DNA of 14,483 bases from Sphaerosporella brunnea (lineage: Eukaryota; Ascomycota; Pezizomycetes; Pezizales; Pyronemataceae), in NCBI GenBank assembly GCA_008704415.1, contig VXIS01000585.1, forward strand, positions 1-14,483. The letters are read 5' to 3'. Positions within the stretch are counted from its first letter, which is position 1. Each line of letters begins with the position of its first letter. Under the pieces are notes generated by a model. That model saw only the letters and a program-made list of their open reading frames with translations, had not been told where the DNA came from and did not search any database. Below are positions 1-8,830 of this stretch, one piece after another. Made by a program: the position numbers and the translations under genes.

Positions 1-37
1 CCCGATGCTGCGAGTGCTGCATGGTGAATCGTCCTGA

Positions 38-407
38 AGTGCAAGTGGTTTCAACACCTGGCGTCACCATCACGCCCCTCACTCCTGCCTGGTGCGCATT
101 CATGATCGTCCCGTAAGGTCGTTCGCCAGATTGAGGTACAAACTGAAAGGCCCGAGATTTATTTCAGGCTGGACAGTTTTCGTGCGTGACCACACGGAGT
201 TTGAGCATCTTCTTTCTGGGAATTACTACGTGCCGCTTACTCCAGATCACTTTCTCGCTATACGTGCTGAGGTATCTGATTGGACGCCGTGAGTAATGAT
301 TCAGCTCGGCATCGTACCCGTTTTATTTCCACAGCAGTTCAGCCCTTTCTCTTCTACCTGTGCGCTCTTTGGGCGTGAGATGTCGCATTTTTTCAAGGAC
401 CCGGTGA
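38..407 (+). CDS. Possible 3' end of a spliced gene entering from the left edge (doubtful)
   Basis: An open frame runs from 38 to 288 and would be cut by a TGA at 290-292. That TGA lies inside a good 5' splice site (GTGAGT, 289-294), and a pyrimidine-rich 3' splice site ending in CCACAG lies at 334. Removing 289-334 (46 nt) keeps the frame open to a TGA at 405-407. The first exon translation is protein-like (for example GWTVFVRDHTEFEHLL and NYYVPLTPDHFLAIRAEV), but I recognise no family. No ATG is visible, so this could only be internal or terminal exons of a gene starting outside the window. No clear branch-point motif is seen in the putative intron. Chance cannot be excluded for so short a frame; confidence is low. 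Confidence 0.2.
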
Positions 408-2136
408 CGATGTCTTCCCAACAATGTGACTGCTTGTTCGCCCTGCGGTCGCTGGAATGATTCTTATAAAACAATAAGACATCTGTCGTGTGGTTCCCCA
501 CAAATGCCCTGTAAAACGGGCGTTTCTACTTCCATAGTTTATATGGTGGGGTGCCAGTTCTATGATTTAGCGCGACAGCAGGCTGCAGGGCCCATCCATG
601 CCAGCCCTCGTATATGCAGCATAGTGAAATCTATGACCGGAGGAGGAGGTCTGTGTAAAAAAACCCCATCTCCACCGGCAGTTTGGACATAGTATCTAGT
701 TATCTATCTATCATCCTATTGTACGCGATTTGCGGCCCGCAGCGGCAATTTCAAGAAAATGAGCGGTTCTAAGACTGGGAAATTGCTTTTCGTGAATAGT
801 TCAGGCGCGAGATACTCTGCAGAAGTCGAGTTGAAGAGAGAGAGCTGCAATCGATGCTGGCGATCTGTTTGGTGAATAATCACGATACAACTATTGTTTG
901 CTGGTTACGCGGTGCAGCTTGTATGATTGGGGGGGGGGGGTGGAGCTTTACTTAGATCTGGCATCTTGAGAGGAGTCGCAAACATAACATAGATGCGTAC
1001 TCGTTGTCCTTCTCTGTCGTATTGTATATAACTGTTAAGCTGCTCCGGTTGCGTAAAACAGGAATAGGCTCCCCTGCCACAGATATTTCCGCACCCAGCA
1101 ACGAACACATACAAGCAGCAGTGCGTCTCTCTGTCGGTGCCACCTCGCTGTCTCCGTACGTGTGGGTTCACTGTGGGTGTCGCGCGCTCGAAGATGCTCG
1201 ATTATGTGGCCACGGGTGTAACTCTAGAACGCTCTCAACAGTCACTAGTGCGTTCCCCGTCTGAGTGTGTCTAAGTTATAATGGGTTACTCCTCAATTAT
1301 AGGTGCGGGGGTTGGCGCGTGCGCGTCAGTTCGGCTGGCTATGATCACTTTTAGTCTGACCGGTTGGGACACAGACCTCACAACTACATCAGCAGCAGAG
1401 CGCGTGGTCCCTGTCCCTCCGGCTTGCCTCAATCTTCCTCTGCCCTCTACACATCCACATACGCGCACCATCCGCAGCACCGCGGACTCTACACCTCCCT
1501 GTCCGCCAACGGCTCTCTCTGCTGCGTCTTGCGCTAACCCTGCTCCGCGATCGGCAAAGAGCACTGGGCAGCGCGCTAGCATGGCATCAATTGCGCACAG
1601 CGGCCCAGACATAAGCAATCCAATTCAAAGCGCTGCCGTCAACACATAATGAGATCAGACTAAAAAAGTCCCTGCTTCCCACCCACTGCCAACAACCCAC
1701 CATGCTCTACGCTACTCAGTGCCTGCCACCCAAAACTGTTCAATTGCCCTCACGCCTCCTCTCTGCTGTTTACAGTGCCTACCCGCTGCCACACCACCAA
1801 ACCACAGACCACTTGCCAGCGACCCACCCACCCCACCGGCGAGCCGGCTCTATTATCCCGCCGCCCCAGCAGCACTGGCGAGCCGCTCCTAGAAAAAACT
1901 AGACTAGTCATAGTACCTGCCCTAGAGTTAAATACATTTATGGGGATATGGGCTGGGAGGCGTGCGGCGGGTAGTGCGAACCTGTCCTCCCTGTGGCGGA
2001 GGGGGGGGACGACTGTTCCCCCATCATACCAACACGTACCCGGTGTGTGTACACGACAGGTGATGTACCTCACATTTGTTACTGGGAGAACTAATTGCTG
2101 ATAACTTCCCCTCCGCGGAGTCAACTTCTCAAGCTC
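408..2136. other. Spacer without recognisable gene
   Basis: I see no supported gene here. Open frames such as 1281-1649 (+) and 1286-1618 (-) are opposite-strand shadows of each other with no family signature. The stretch holds a run of 12 G at 929-940 and a C-rich, low-complexity tract at about 1663-1880. A TATA-like AT-rich patch lies near 1926-1940. Confidence 0.5.
929..940. repeat. Poly-G run (12 G)
   Basis: Twelve consecutive G. Long G runs are rare in fungal DNA and error-prone in sequencing, so the exact length is uncertain. Confidence 0.9.
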
Positions 2137-2311
2137 GCTATATTATGATTGTCATCGCACACCACACCCCACTAGTTTTGCTCGACGCACAACGTGGAGG
2201 GTCGAGATCGGAAAAAATCTGTCCCCGCCTTCAATCCATCTTCAACCTCACCGCCTCCACAAGAAGTAGCTTCACCGTCCCCCACCAAAACACACTCACA
2301 TACACATCGAA
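2137..2311 (+). promoter_or_regulatory. Core promoter and leader of the Ecl1-family gene
   Basis: A TATA-like element (CTATATTA, about 2137-2144) is followed by a pyrimidine- and CA-rich stretch (about 2215-2310), typical of the start region and 5' UTR of fungal genes. The start codon context is TCGAAATGG, with A at -3 and G at +4. An ATG at 2145-2147 lies in another frame, which stays open to 2426 and so overlaps the start of the main CDS. Transcription probably starts downstream of it, otherwise it would compete with the real start. The start site itself is inferred. Confidence 0.45.
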
Positions 2312-2767
2312 ATGGAGTGGTCTCACGATTTCTGCCTCTCTTGCGACCGCCAGATCTCGCAATCAGATCATGGTGCCTATTGCTCACAATCCTGCCGCCT
2401 GGCCGACCTCGAGCGAGCATCAATAAGCTCAGCGCCTTCCTCTTACGCTTCCTCAACTTCATCCCATCGCGGCCAGCGCCCTGCATTCTACTTGCCTCCC
2501 GCCTTGAACTTCGCCGCTCTCGCGTCTCGGTCCTCGTCCGCCGCCAGCTCTCCTACCTCGTTGTGCCCTAGCTATTCGACCCCCCCTCAAACTCGCGGCG
2601 GAAAGACTTTGTACAGCTCGCCTTCCCGGTCATCATTGTCGTCATTAAACAGCCACGGCCAACCCGAAACCCCGATATTGTCAGACAAGGTCAAGAACGA
2701 GCTCCGAGAATACGTCGGCTCGTTCGACCATATTCGGGATTGGAAGCGGAGAATGACTGTTGTATAA
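2312..2767 (+). CDS. Ecl1-family zinc-binding lifespan/starvation regulator
   Basis: This single-exon frame encodes 151 residues. The N-terminus carries a zinc-type cysteine set, C8-x2-C11-x12-C24-x3-C28 (FCLSCDRQ...YCSQSCR), followed by LADLERAS. This is the hallmark of the Ecl1/2/3 family, small proteins that in fission yeast extend chronological lifespan and are induced by nutrient (for example sulphur) limitation. Residues about 34-120 are Ser/Pro-rich and look disordered, with several SSxxSS stretches. The last ~20 residues (REYVGSFDHIRDWKRRM) form a second conserved-looking block with a basic end, as in filamentous-fungal homologues. Fission yeast Ecl1 is about 80 residues; the Pezizomycotina members I know are longer, so 151 fits. 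The start at 2312 is chosen because it places the Cys motif at the usual N-terminal position and has a good context. Family assignment is from motif recognition; the stress-response role is inferred from homologues. Confidence 0.85.
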   Translation: MEWSHDFCLSCDRQISQSDHGAYCSQSCRLADLERASISSAPSSYASSTSSHRGQRPAFYLPPALNFAALASRSSSAASSPTSLCPSYSTPPQTRGGKTLYSSPSRSSLSSLNSHGQPETPILSDKVKNELREYVGSFDHIRDWKRRMTVV

Positions 2768-3658
2768 ACACGCTATTCGATTCTTCTGTACTTTTTTGAC
2801 GACCTGCTTGGAGCCAATTGCAACACCACACGAAATTTGCGCCTTCGCTTCTTCGAACATATTTCATCAAGGTTTTAAAACAAAAACGTTTCGATTTTCT
2901 CTCTACTCCGGCCGTCGGCTCGGGTTACTCCAAGATCTTCGCGCCAGTCTTCGACAGTTTCGTGGTGGGACACATTGTACAATCCACTGCGGTTTTTTTT
3001 GGGCATCTCTTTTTAGTTACATTGCATATCATTGGGGCACGCTTTTTAAAAGTGTTTTGTTTCTTTATTTTCATACTGGGTCGGTTAGGGTAAGAGCGTC
3101 TGGATCAAAGGGCGGGCGTACTGTGTTTTCCGGATGTATACTATCTCTCTCTCATATTTGGGTTCGGTGTTTGTGAGTCGTTTTGGGTATGCGTCACCTC
3201 ATCTCAATATCTGTTGGATGGCAATGAGAAAGCGGTTTAAGATGGAACAATTTTATTTTGATCGATACCACCTTTTTTCTCCATGAATAACTCTATGTTT
3301 ATCTTTTTAGTCCCGAATCTTTTCTCTTTCTTGCTTCTTTTCTGAAACAGCTTTTTGCTTTGCCGGGTTGGATATTTGAGGGCATATGGAATGGGACGTG
3401 AGGTGGTTTAGACCAATCAGCGATCCAAGGTGGCTGTGTGGAAGGCGAAGCCTATCACAGCATGGAGCAAAAAGAGAAAAATAAAATAAAAAATTGCATG
3501 ACTATGACAAAGAAATCATTTGACAACATGGTGTTCTCTTGTTTACAAGTGACTTCGACGTTGGATGAAAAAATTCAAGCCAAGCAATTAAGCTTTGCCA
3601 AGAAAGGGTGGACTGACAAGTAAAAGTGTAAACATTGGAATTTTGGAGTGACGAACCC

Positions 3659-3661
<3 letters not shown>
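2768..3661. other. 3' UTR of the Ecl1-family gene and spacer
   Basis: T-rich DNA follows the TAA stop. No canonical AATAAA signal is seen on the plus strand, but T-rich and TTTATTTT stretches near 2992-3075 are compatible with a fungal 3' end. A polypyrimidine stretch occurs at about 3315-3345 and an A-rich one at 3468-3495. The frame 3462-3623 (53 residues, Lys-rich) has no support beyond being open. Confidence 0.45.
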
Positions 3662-3689
<28 letters not shown>

Positions 3690-3690
3690 T
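3662..3690. repeat. Poly-T run (29 T)
   Basis: Twenty-nine consecutive T. No gene end is clearly assigned next to it. It could be a mononucleotide microsatellite or, read on the minus strand, the poly-A tail scar of a retro-inserted sequence; no insert body is recognisable. Confidence 0.9.
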
Positions 3691-3880
3691 CGAAACCAGC
3701 TGGCTTTATGACGCAATTCGCACGTTGAAACGGACCACACAAGGCACTTTCAACTTACTTGTCGGTACACGGGGGCCTGCAGTTCCGACGAATGGTTTGG
3801 CAGCACTCCTTCGTAGGGTTTACTTACGCCATCGGGAGGCAGCCGTTCGTCATCATGTCTTTATTTGCTGGACCGCGGAA

Positions 3881-3940
3881 AACGTTGGCGTAAAAGTGAG
3901 AACGTTCTGGGGCAAGGTGGAACGATGTGGCGCAAGGTTA
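3881..3940. repeat. Degenerate 20-bp tandem repeat (3 units)
   Basis: Three adjacent 20-bp units begin at 3881, 3901 and 3921. Each opens with AACG and is G-rich (AACGTTGGCG..., AACGTTCTGG..., AACGATGTGG...). Units two and three share a GCAAGGT core. Similarity between units is partial, so this is a decayed minisatellite at best. Confidence 0.5.
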
Positions 3941-3985
3941 AAACAACGGGTAGCGTGAGTAGTTCCTTTAATCGAGAAGCAGCAC

Positions 3986-4058
3986 GAAGACTGTGGCTGA
4001 AGACTGTGGCGTTAGGGTTAGGCGAGGCGAGGCTTGGCGGGCTTGGCGGGCTTGGCGG
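3986..4058. repeat. Short tandem repeats with a telomere-like dinucleosome of TTAGGG units
   Basis: Three small repeats follow one another: a 13-bp unit (GAAGACTGTGGC plus T or G) twice at 3986-4011, TTAGGGTTAGG at 4012-4022, and a 9-bp unit GCTTGGCGG three times at 4032-4058. TTAGGG is the usual filamentous-fungal telomere unit, but fewer than two full copies is well within chance. The 9-bp array encodes nothing supported. The cluster is best read as local replication slippage. Confidence 0.7.
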
Positions 4059-4148
4059 TTGAGTCGTCCATCGAGAAGCAGGTGGAAAGGTCGTTCTTCT
4101 CAAGGAAGAAGCCCACCTCGCCATATGATTCACATGGTTCTCTGTGCC

Positions 4149-4160
4149 TTTTTTTTTTTT
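4149..4160. repeat. Poly-T run (12 T)
   Basis: Twelve consecutive T within a T/G-rich patch running to about 4200. Confidence 0.85.
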
Positions 4161-4202
4161 CTGGTTGGTGTTCGTGGGGTGTTTAGAATGGTTGGGTTTT
4201 AG

Positions 4203-5427
4203 AATATGGTACTAGTACTCGGGGCTCCATCCCGCTAACTCTAGATGGTGGTTCCCGGATCTTCTACACGATCCTGAGAAACGATACCTGGTTGGTCCTT
4301 TTGTGCGGGTGATGTGCGGATCGGAATCGGATCATGACGCCGGGGCTTCCTTCCTTGATCCTGTCGTTGAGACTTGTTCTTAGGATAGCCTTGCTAGGTA
4401 CATACGTTGACCGACTCTTCCTTCAGTTTCTATCGACCAAACAGGTGTCCAATGACTCAAACGTGGAAAAAGTCCCTCAGGCTGGATGAGTACATGTATG
4501 TGGAGGAAAATATTTTCTTGCGGGCTCTGAAACAACAATTTTTTCTTCTGAAGCCTTGCGAACCGAACCAATCGGCGGTATGTCGATGTTGTTGGTTGAC
4601 TCGAAGCGTTACCCAACGTTAACGTCTCGGATCCGGAGGCCGAGTCTTCGGAATTCACTGCCACCTCTGGTAAAAAGTGCGCATTGCGCAACTGGTTCAT
4701 CATCTCCGGCCAGCGGATCACCATCGATATCATCATCCAATTGGTCGCCTTATTTTAGAGAGTTAAAAAAACGAGCTTTTGAAATCTATGTCTGAACTAG
4801 AGCTGGGTGTGAAACCCTTCGGTTTAAAACTGCGGTGGCGGTTAAAAACTAGTGTCTAGCGAGCTTGTGTTGTTAACCGACGTGAAACGAACTTACCTTC
4901 CGGCCACCAAGACTATCGTGATGCTCGACTCCTGCAAAACCAACGGCCGGGTAATCAGTTATTATCGGCTCTGTCTTTTAACCTGGCTTGGCGGTTTTTC
5001 ATCCAGCTCACGCGCTTATTCGCTCAACTACTCCACATTGGGACTGTGCAGACGCGAGCCACCCTGACGCTTCACAAGCCAAAATACAGATTTCCACCCG
5101 ACCCCAACAGCCAAAGCGCAACTCTGGGGGCTCCGGTTGAATATATGTTCCATCCCATCGAACAGATTCTGCTGGCGACTGCCAGGCCGTTCGACCGGTT
5201 TTCCTGAGCGCAGGTACTCCTCAGCCATCTCAGCCATCTCCCTCCCCTCTCCCCTCTGTCCTTCGGCCTTAGTAATCACCGCGTCTCGGGCTCTCCTCTC
5301 ATTGCACCCCCCTCCCGCGCCACCGACGATTCTCTCTTTCTCCATTAGCGGTCGAACAAGAGCAAGTTCTGATGTTTCCAAGAATAATGACCCAGTTAGT
5401 CATACCGCGGTTGCACCGTGCGCATAA
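4203..5427. other. Spacer without supported gene
   Basis: No gene is supported. On the minus strand a 118-codon ATG frame (4736 to 4380) is open, but its sequence matches nothing I know and the next frame is equally protein-like. A repeat pair (GGTTTAAAACT at 4821-4831 and GGTTAAAAACT at 4840-4850) follows TAGAGCTGGG at 4798-4807. The stretch 5205-5345 is strongly pyrimidine-rich, with CAGCCATCT repeated in tandem near 5222-5240, and could be promoter or leader for the frame starting at 5497. Confidence 0.4.
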
Positions 5428-5496
5428 AAGCTCCGTCCAGTTCTGCATCGTCGCAACCATAGCCAACCGGAGCTGTGTTCAACATCTCAGCCAAAG

Positions 5497-6255
5497 ATGC
5501 AATGCGAGCCAGAGATCCCACGCGCTGATTACTGCTCTGTCGTCGCCTCAACCTGTGACGACTTCCCCGATCTATCCGCCGAGATGTTAACCGCGGTTGC
5601 CGAGCGAGCGCTTCTAGCCATCCCTCGGACGTTTCCTGGCAAGTCTACATGCGATACCCATGTCCTGGATCACTATGCGTCGTTGGCGTGCGTGGGACAC
5701 AATCAATATACATCTGGAAAAGCTGGTGTGTGTGCGGTGCCTTGTCCGACTTGGGAATGTCTGCCACGAGACTCTCCATCATCGCGAAAATTTGAAACGA
5801 TTGCGAAGTCCTATGGGCTCGGTACGATGGAGGAATCATGGGATTTGTACCTTCTCGAGGCTCTGATGTTTTGGTCCTTGCAATCAGTCGTCGACAAGGC
5901 TTCATCGGCTGCGGGCCGACGCGATCACCAAGGAGGCGGAAAGAAGGGCAGGTCCAGGAAAGGCCACAAGGAGACGATAAAGCCTGAGCGCGACACCAAG
6001 TTTGGAAGATTTCCCCGAGACAACGAACGCTTCTTCTCTAGCGCCAGAGACTACACAAAAGCCGATTCCCAGTATGCCGATTAGGATCACACAAGTGTCG
6101 AATACCCTGAACCAGAGGATGAGGCACAGGTCCAGGAGGAAGATGCGGACCTAGGTGATGGTGACGAGGCTTGGTGGGATATACAATATGACAAGGACAG
6201 TATACCATGGAATGCCCATCCCATCACTGAGTATCGAAAACTTCTAAAAGACTGA
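5497..6255 (+). pseudogene. Orphan ORF interrupted by one in-frame TAG
   Basis: A frame starting with ATG at 5497 is open for 195 codons to a TAG at 6082-6084. It then continues in the same frame for 56 more codons to a TGA at 6253-6255. At about 50% GC, 251 sense codons with one stop is unlikely by chance, so this looks like a real coding frame carrying a nonsense change. Residues 1-135 contain ten Cys and predicted helical parts (MEESWDLYLLEALMFWSLQ); about 141-165 is basic (GGGKKGRSRKGHKE), suggesting nucleic-acid or nuclear contact. After the TAG comes an acidic stretch (EPEDEAQVQEEDADL) and an aromatic tail ending NAHPITEYRKLLKD. I do not recognise a family. Alternatives are an intact 195-residue protein, a sequencing error at the TAG, or removal of 6072-6095 as a 24-nt intron, which is shorter than normal fungal introns. 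No upstream in-frame ATG exists back to a TAA at 5425. Confidence 0.5.
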
Positions 6256-6816
6256 GCTCCGCTCTAACCTGCTCCCACGCTGTTCTCTTGGTAAGGGTAT
6301 AGGCCATTATACACCCGGCCACACACTTAGAGCGCAAGCGAGGTATGTAGTATTTGGCAGGGTAATTCGCGGGGTATGGGGAATAAAAAAATGATACTTT
6401 TATCTCTGTTGTACTCTTACGCGCTAAACTGGTTTGCAAAGCGAAGTGTAAAGTAAACCCAAGGACCTCTTTGCTCATCTCATCCATGAGTCTCGACTTG
6501 CCGGTTCCCGATGATTGAACCACCGCCATTAACTTCGAGTCGTGTGCGGTCGAATCGAAGTCGTTTTCAGTCTTTGCAAGTGTCTTCTGCAAGACGTTGA
6601 GAGCGTTCCCAGTGAACCCCCTATTCCACACTGACTGCAGGAATGGATGCTGCGGGAAGGAACGGCGCAGGGCTGATTTTCCTCTTTATCTTGAATCCCT
6701 TTCTCTTGCTGGGTCATGTCATAGATATGTGTGATAAGCTTCCCTACATCCGCATATTTTCCATCGTCGTTGGCAAGAATGGAGAAAAAAAAAATAAAAA
6801 AAAATGTGCAGAGCAA
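6224..6816 (-). pseudogene. Decayed P-loop NTPase fragment (fungal QSSGTGKSR family)
   Basis: Read on the minus strand, the best-preserved part (about 6685 to 6421) gives NALNVLQKTLAKTEND, then VVQSSGTGKSRLMDEMSKEV and GFTLHFAL. The SSGTGKSR piece is a Walker A-like loop in which the usual first Gly is Gln. The combination QSSGTGKSR-x-xDE(M/L)(S/A)KEV followed by a F-T-hydrophobic strand is what I know from a large, poorly characterised family of fungal P-loop proteins, some linked to Crinkler-type architectures. The upstream segment (about 6777 to 6686: NDDGKYADVGKLITHIYDMT) is in another frame, and a TAA at 6688-6686 separates the two, so a frameshift or lost intron lies there. After FALQTSLA a good 5' splice site (GTAAGA, 6420 downward) occurs, and what follows to 6224 does not look like the family. 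No Walker B or later domains are visible. Probably a truncated relic; no ATG start can be given. Confidence 0.55.
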
Positions 6817-8127
6817 TAAACAAATGCCACATCAAGAACGGCGAACGACATGATCGTTCACTGGAGCACCCACTTCGAGCAGGAGCTGCACGCTCCCGCC
6901 CGTTGAAAAAGGAGATCTATTCGCGAGAGGCAGGTGGTTGTCGAGATGAATTGAGGCAATTCTTTCCGGGGGTTGTGGTTGTTGTTTTGTTTTGTTTGTT
7001 TATCTCTCAGCCGATCTTTTTTTTTACACACGAACAAACGGGATTTACTCTAGAGCAGGATCAGATCGCGAGTCACCACCTAGCCAATTGCTCATAGGTG
7101 GACACGCACTGCGAGATCAGGCAATCTTGCGGAGTGGTGTGTGCGGGGATTTTCTTCTGCTCGAGGGCCGCACGGCATCATGTTACAAGTTCGCAGCCGC
7201 TGTCAGCGCCCGCGGTCTCTCCACTGCCATGGTCGACGACGACCGCTCAATTTAGCCTGGCCTTCAGAACTTTGTCGGCTAAATGCGGAAAATGTTTTCT
7301 TTTCGTACGATACGAGTCGACTCGCCGTTTTGAGGAGATGTGCCAGCTCGTTTCGCGTTGACACTCCCGCCATGCTTCCATACTCTACTTGCGGGCAAGA
7401 TGAGAAGGTAGATAGAGTGCGGAAATAGGTACTTAATCTCCACTAAAATGAAACCGCTACCAAGTATGAACGTAGAGTAGATGCTTGCAGGCTGGCTTCG
7501 TTCGCTCCTCTGGACTCATTTGAAGCAGCAACAGCGGGCCGTTCATATTTCTTGCATGATTTCAAACGTTCCCCGATCAGTTGCGATGAAACACGTCATT
7601 AATTGAGGGGAACTTCGACGTCGACGTCGTGGCCGCAGATTATTTCCGCCCGCCCCGAGCCGTGCCCGTCCTGTTCTCAACACCACTACCCGCCGGCAGT
7701 TCACGATCATGATCACCGCCCTCGATCCCGCCAGCGAAGCTCCGGCTAGGATGAACAACCTGGTACCATGGAAGGGTATGTAGGGGCAGTATGTAGCATG
7801 TAGCGCATGTAACCATCCACGCCAGTGACGCTTCCGACAGCGCGACTGGAACGAACCGCTTCGGCCGCTAAGCTGTAGAGCCCGCGATGCCAGCAAAGAG
7901 GTTTGTCATACTAGCGGCCAAACAGGCGAGGGGAAGCGGGGCAACCATGCGGTACACCAGTACCTACGGGTACGGACAGCACGGGATATTCTCCACAGGC
8001 TCGGGTGGGTTCTGCAGTTTCTTGGTACACCCCTGGGCCTTGACGGTTACCGACGGGCTTTACTGACCTATCCTCGGTCATGGTTCGTGGGGATGCTGTT
8101 CTTGCATTTGTAGCTAAACATGTTTAC
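6817..8127. other. Spacer without supported gene
   Basis: No gene is supported. A T/G-rich stretch (6970-7025) ends in TTTATCTCTCAG and resembles a 3' splice site without flanking coding sequence. A 12-bp palindrome CGAGTCGACTCG lies at 7313-7324. The 117-codon minus-strand frame 7896 to 7543 has an Arg-rich, unstructured translation with no family signature. Confidence 0.4.
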
Positions 8128-8130
8128 CGC

Positions 8131-8147
8131 GCCGCCGCCGCCGCCGC
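8131..8147. repeat. (GCC)n microsatellite
   Basis: Five GCC units plus GC, outside any supported gene. Confidence 0.9.
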
Positions 8148-8225
8148 TTGCAATAGGTGTTTTGGATTTCGTCCTCGTGATTGGGCGGGCACGGGCGGTG
8201 AAGTTTATCTAAGTTAAAAGGAACT

Positions 8226-8246
8226 GTTTATTTATTTTTATTTATT
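8226..8246. repeat. TTTA-rich simple repeat
   Basis: Imperfect TTTATTTATTTTTATTTATT stretch; simple AT-rich sequence. Confidence 0.8.
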
Positions 8247-8560
8247 GTTTACTCTACAGCCGTACCAATAGGAATCGAGGAATCGAGTCGGAGATATCAC
8301 AAAACGCATACCTATGCGGAGAAGTGCGTGTTTCTTCTCATCCAAAGTACCCACCTCTTTCACGCAAACACACCCCCGTGTATGGGTTTGCGGGCAACGA
8401 CTTGCAGCATGCATCCTAGGTTCGCAGCAAAGGCTGCAGAAGTGCGAACAACTGTCAGTCCGTCCTGCGGCCATGGATTGGAATGTACTTTTCCCCGTGC
8501 ATACGAAATCGCGACCATACCGACCGACCGAATCGCACCATACATTAGTATTTCACACCA

Positions 8561-8579
8561 TCGTCGTCGTCGTCGTCGT
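8561..8579. repeat. (TCG)6 microsatellite
   Basis: Six TCG units plus T. The overlapping open frames translate it as poly-Val, poly-Arg or poly-Ser, so it inflates spurious ORFs on both strands. Confidence 0.9.
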
Positions 8580-8791
8580 TGTGGGTCTGTGCGCCCTACT
8601 ATTCTTATGTATTCTACGTACCAATGATGGGCCACATCACTCTAGCCTCCGTCAATGAGCGGTAGAGTACCAATGCACGGCTTAAACTGGGAGAAAGGTA
8701 CTACTAGTACGGCGATTGGATGACTTGTCTGTCCCATACTCTATGCCAGCATGAAAACTCCTCATAGCTAACTATCTATCGGAAAACACGC

Positions 8792-8830
8792 AAAAAAAAA
8801 AAAAAAAAAAACACACACACAAACACACAC
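8792..8830. repeat. Poly-A (20 A) followed by CA repeat
   Basis: Twenty A (8792-8811) run directly into an imperfect CA repeat. A poly-A tract followed by simple repeat can mark the 3' end of a retro-inserted sequence, but no body is recognisable on the 5' side. Confidence 0.9.

Noticed and set aside
1281..1649. 122-codon frame (+) and 110-codon frame (-) over the same DNA
   Set aside because: They are mutual antisense shadows in C-rich DNA, with no recognisable domain.
2760..3176. 138-codon frame after the Ecl1-family gene
   Set aside because: It starts at a TTG overlapping the stop region of the real gene, and its Phe-rich translation reflects T-rich 3' UTR.
3462..3623. 53-residue Lys-rich small ORF
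   Set aside because: The length is within chance, the sequence is A-rich and there is no supporting feature.
4012..4022. Telomere boundary suggested by TTAGGGTTAGG
   Set aside because: Fewer than two full units, internal to the window, with intact genes on both sides.
4380..4736. 118-codon ATG frame on the minus strand
   Set aside because: It shows no family signature, a neighbouring frame is equally protein-like, and no splice or promoter evidence favours it.
7543..7896. 117-codon Arg-rich frame on the minus strand
   Set aside because: Low-complexity translation from GC-rich DNA, with no motif and no gene-like context.
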